A stretch of DNA of 64,000 nt. Source: an uncultured Campylobacter sp. GTDB lineage: Bacteria; Campylobacterota; Campylobacteria; Campylobacterales; Campylobacteraceae. The position numbers and the translations under genes were made by a program. The stretch is from NCBI RefSeq assembly GCF_938045775.1, contig NZ_CALIBH010000093.1:1-64000 (forward strand). The letters run 5' to 3'. Positions 62,148 to 64,000 of the stretch are shown one piece after another. Position 1 is the stretch's first letter; the number at the start of each line of letters is the position of its first letter. The notes below the pieces were generated by a model that saw only the letters and a list, made by a program, of their open reading frames with translations, was not told the origin of the DNA and did not search any database.

Positions 62148-63356
62148 ATGGTTTGGTTTTTGATCTTTTTATACGCGCTTTACACGATTTATAAAATTTC
62201 GCTCGATCTGCTCGAGCTAAGCTTCATCCGCGCCAAGCTAAAAGAGCCTGCGGTGGTGCTTAGCGAGGAGGATTATCACAAGGCGGGCGAGGTCGGCGCG
62301 GTAAATTTAAAATTTAATATATTTTCGCACTGCTTTTCTTTTGCGGTGGCGCTTATTTGGATACTTGCGGGCGCTAGCGCGTTACAGCGCGCGATATATG
62401 ATCTAGCGGGAGATGGAATTTTTGCGCAGAGCTGCTTCGTAACGGCGTTTTTAATCATCGGCGGCGCGATATCGCTTCCGCTTGAGATTTACAAAACCTT
62501 CGTCAAAGACAGGCGCTTAGGCTTTTCCACGATAACGCCCGCCGTTTTCGTAAAAGACGCGCTAAAATCGCTTGCGCTCACGCTGGTTTTTGGCTTTGCG
62601 GTAGCCTCTGCGCTCGTTTTTTGCGTAAATAGCCTGGGCGCGCATTGGTGGGTCTGGGGCTTTCTGCTAAGCTTCGGCGTAGTTTTACTGATAAATTTAA
62701 TATATCCGACCGTTATCGCGCCGCTGTTTAATAAGATGCAACCGCTAGAGCAAGGCGAGCTAAAAGAGCGCATAGAGGGGCTTTTGCAGCGCTGCGGCTT
62801 TAAAAGTAGCGGCGTTTTTACGATCGACGCAAGCAAGCGCGACAAGCGCCTAAATGCCTATTTCGGCGGCTTCGGCGCGACGAAAAAGGTCGTGCTTTTC
62901 GACACGCTCATAGAGAAGCTTAGCGAGGATGAAATTTTAGCCGTTTTAGGGCACGAGCTCGGGCATTTCAAACACGGCGACATTTTGAAAGGCTTAGCGC
63001 TCAGCTTCGTGCTTTTGGGCGCGACGTTTGCGGTATTCGGAAACCTCCCTGCAGGCGTATTTGGCGCGCTAGGACTTAACGCGGACGGCGGCGCGACGCT
63101 GGTTTTTATGATTTTGTTTGCGCCGATCTTGCATGCGTTTTTTGAGCCTGTAATCTCCAAGATTAGCCGCATGCACGAATTTAGCGCGGACCGGCATGGC
63201 GCTAGCATGCAGGATAAAAAGAGCATGATCGGCGCGCTAAAGAAGCTGGGCAGCGAAAATAAGGCATTCCCGCTCGCTCATAAAATTTATGCCGCGGTGT
63301 ATCATTCGCACCCGAGCCTATATGAGCGTATAAGAGAGCTTGATGAGGATCGCTGA
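62148..63356 (+). CDS. M48 family metalloprotease (Ste24-like)
   Basis: A 402-residue membrane protease with N-terminal membrane segments, the zinc motif HELGHFKHGD and the third ligand region HEFSADRHGASM. Architecture and the DASKRDKRLNAYFGG segment match CAAX prenyl protease 1 (Ste24)-like bacterial proteins, which cleave peptides in or near the membrane. It starts five bases after the ABC-F gene and overlaps prmC by 14 bases, so these form one operon. Confidence 0.9.
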   Translation: MVWFLIFLYALYTIYKISLDLLELSFIRAKLKEPAVVLSEEDYHKAGEVGAVNLKFNIFSHCFSFAVALIWILAGASALQRAIYDLAGDGIFAQSCFVTAFLIIGGAISLPLEIYKTFVKDRRLGFSTITPAVFVKDALKSLALTLVFGFAVASALVFCVNSLGAHWWVWGFLLSFGVVLLINLIYPTVIAPLFNKMQPLEQGELKERIEGLLQRCGFKSSGVFTIDASKRDKRLNAYFGGFGATKKVVLFDTLIEKLSEDEILAVLGHELGHFKHGDILKGLALSFVLLGATFAVFGNLPAGVFGALGLNADGGATLVFMILFAPILHAFFEPVISKISRMHEFSADRHGASMQDKKSMIGALKKLGSENKAFPLAHKIYAAVYHSHPSLYERIRELDEDR

Positions 63357-64000
63357 GGCGCTAAGATGGGGCTTGGGGCAGTGTGGCTCAAAATACGTCG
63401 CGCGCGAAATTTTAAAGCTTTGCGAGCGACTTAGTGACGAGCAGCTCGTGCTAAGATGCTCGGAAGAGCTCGCGCATGAAGTGGAATTTCGCGCCAAGAT
63501 CGTTGAATTTAAAGACGGCCGCCCGCTTGAATACATCACGCAAAGCTGCGAGTTTATGGGCTTTAAATTTTACGTCGACGAGCAGGTGCTGATACCGCGC
63601 TGTGAGACTGAAATTTTAGTAAAAAAAGCTATTACTTTGGCGCAGAGCTTGGGCGAGCTGCGCATTTGCGAGATCGGCACGGGCAGCGGTATAATCGCTA
63701 TCTGCTTAAAAAAGCTACTTCCCGCTTGCCGCATCATGGCTAGCGACATCAGCGCGGATGCGCTTAAGGTAGCGCGCGCAAACGCCGCAAGCTTAGGCGC
63801 GGACGTCGAGTTCGTGCACTGCGCCTACGCGGATGAGATCGCGGGCGAGTTTGATCTCATCGTCTCAAATCCGCCCTACATCGCAAATTCCTACGCATTG
63901 GACGCGCGCGTGCTGCAAGAGCCGAAGCAGGCGCTGTTTGGCGGCGAGCGGGGGGATGAAATTTTAAAACGCATCGTGCTGATCGCCGCACGGCGCGCAA
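63343..64000 (+). CDS. prmC: Peptide chain release factor glutamine methyltransferase (partial)
   Basis: The first 219 codons of PrmC (HemK), which methylates the GGQ glutamine of release factors; the gene continues past the window. Visible motifs are the N-terminal helical domain with RPLEYITQSCEFMGF, PRCETEILV, the SAM loop EIGTGSGIIAI and the NPPYI catalytic motif. The ATG at 63343 lies inside the end of the M48 gene. Confidence 0.92.
   Translation, partial: MRIAEALRWGLGQCGSKYVAREILKLCERLSDEQLVLRCSEELAHEVEFRAKIVEFKDGRPLEYITQSCEFMGFKFYVDEQVLIPRCETEILVKKAITLAQSLGELRICEIGTGSGIIAICLKKLLPACRIMASDISADALKVARANAASLGADVEFVHCAYADEIAGEFDLIVSNPPYIANSYALDARVLQEPKQALFGGERGDEILKRIVLIAARRA

Overview
The window reads as a chromosomal segment of a Campylobacter (Campylobacterota), probably one of the oral, comparatively GC-rich species (C. 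gracilis/showae-like; species is inference). Reasons: gene neighbourhoods I know from C. jejuni are present (ribA-rsmG beside hemB; argF, DUF2603, hemN and an Fe-S oxidoreductase in a row; racR-racS-recR divergent from dnaJ; murC, a small membrane protein, mutS2). The RNA polymerase genes are two overlapping genes, not a Helicobacter-type fusion. No rRNA, insertion sequence, prophage or CRISPR array is visible.

Layout. 1-6.7 kb: end of a radical SAM gene, poorly conserved membrane proteins, a BON-LysM protein, a ClC channel and a repeat-rich spacer. 6.5-13.6 kb: housekeeping block (ribA, rsmG, hemB, argF, hemN) interrupted by a Doc-type toxin-antitoxin pair. 14.5-31.8 kb: the information-processing superoperon. 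A near-consensus promoter drives four tRNAs and tuf; after a strong hairpin come rpmG, tRNA-Trp, secE, nusG, rplKAJL, rpoB, rpoC and a DoxX gene, then a second promoter with rpsL, rpsG and fusA. 31.8-42.4 kb: a decaying accessory zone with a tpx pseudogene, a glutathione peroxidase whose expected start codon is ATA, two multiply frameshifted pseudogenes, a Tat-exported peptidase E, ogt, a SUKH-like gene, a CorA-like transporter and two kinds of unexplained structured DNA repeat. 42.4-50.9 kb: mutS2, murC, recR, racSR and dnaJ. 50.9-64 kb: an AT-rich YkvI-like transporter of probable foreign origin, a YgjP-type metalloprotein carrying a large repeat insert, a MATE pump, a ParE/RelE-type toxin-antitoxin pair, an amidohydrolase, an esterase, an ABC-F protein, an M48 protease and the start of prmC.

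The most unusual property is non-coding. Spacers are packed with short AT-rich palindromes of the RAATTY type (AAATTT, GAATTC, GAATTT, AAATTC). At 5657-5933 these form a degenerate array with an exact 37-bp period in its last four units. Related sequence appears in frame as 33-bp repeats inside the YgjP-type gene. Two further families look structured: a pair of nested stem-loops at 33265-33481 whose arms differ in sequence but stay complementary, and a roughly 415-bp inverted element at 41810-42225 whose ends carry tandem hairpins with the same three-base loop. I cannot assign a function to any of these; they are the best candidates for something undescribed.
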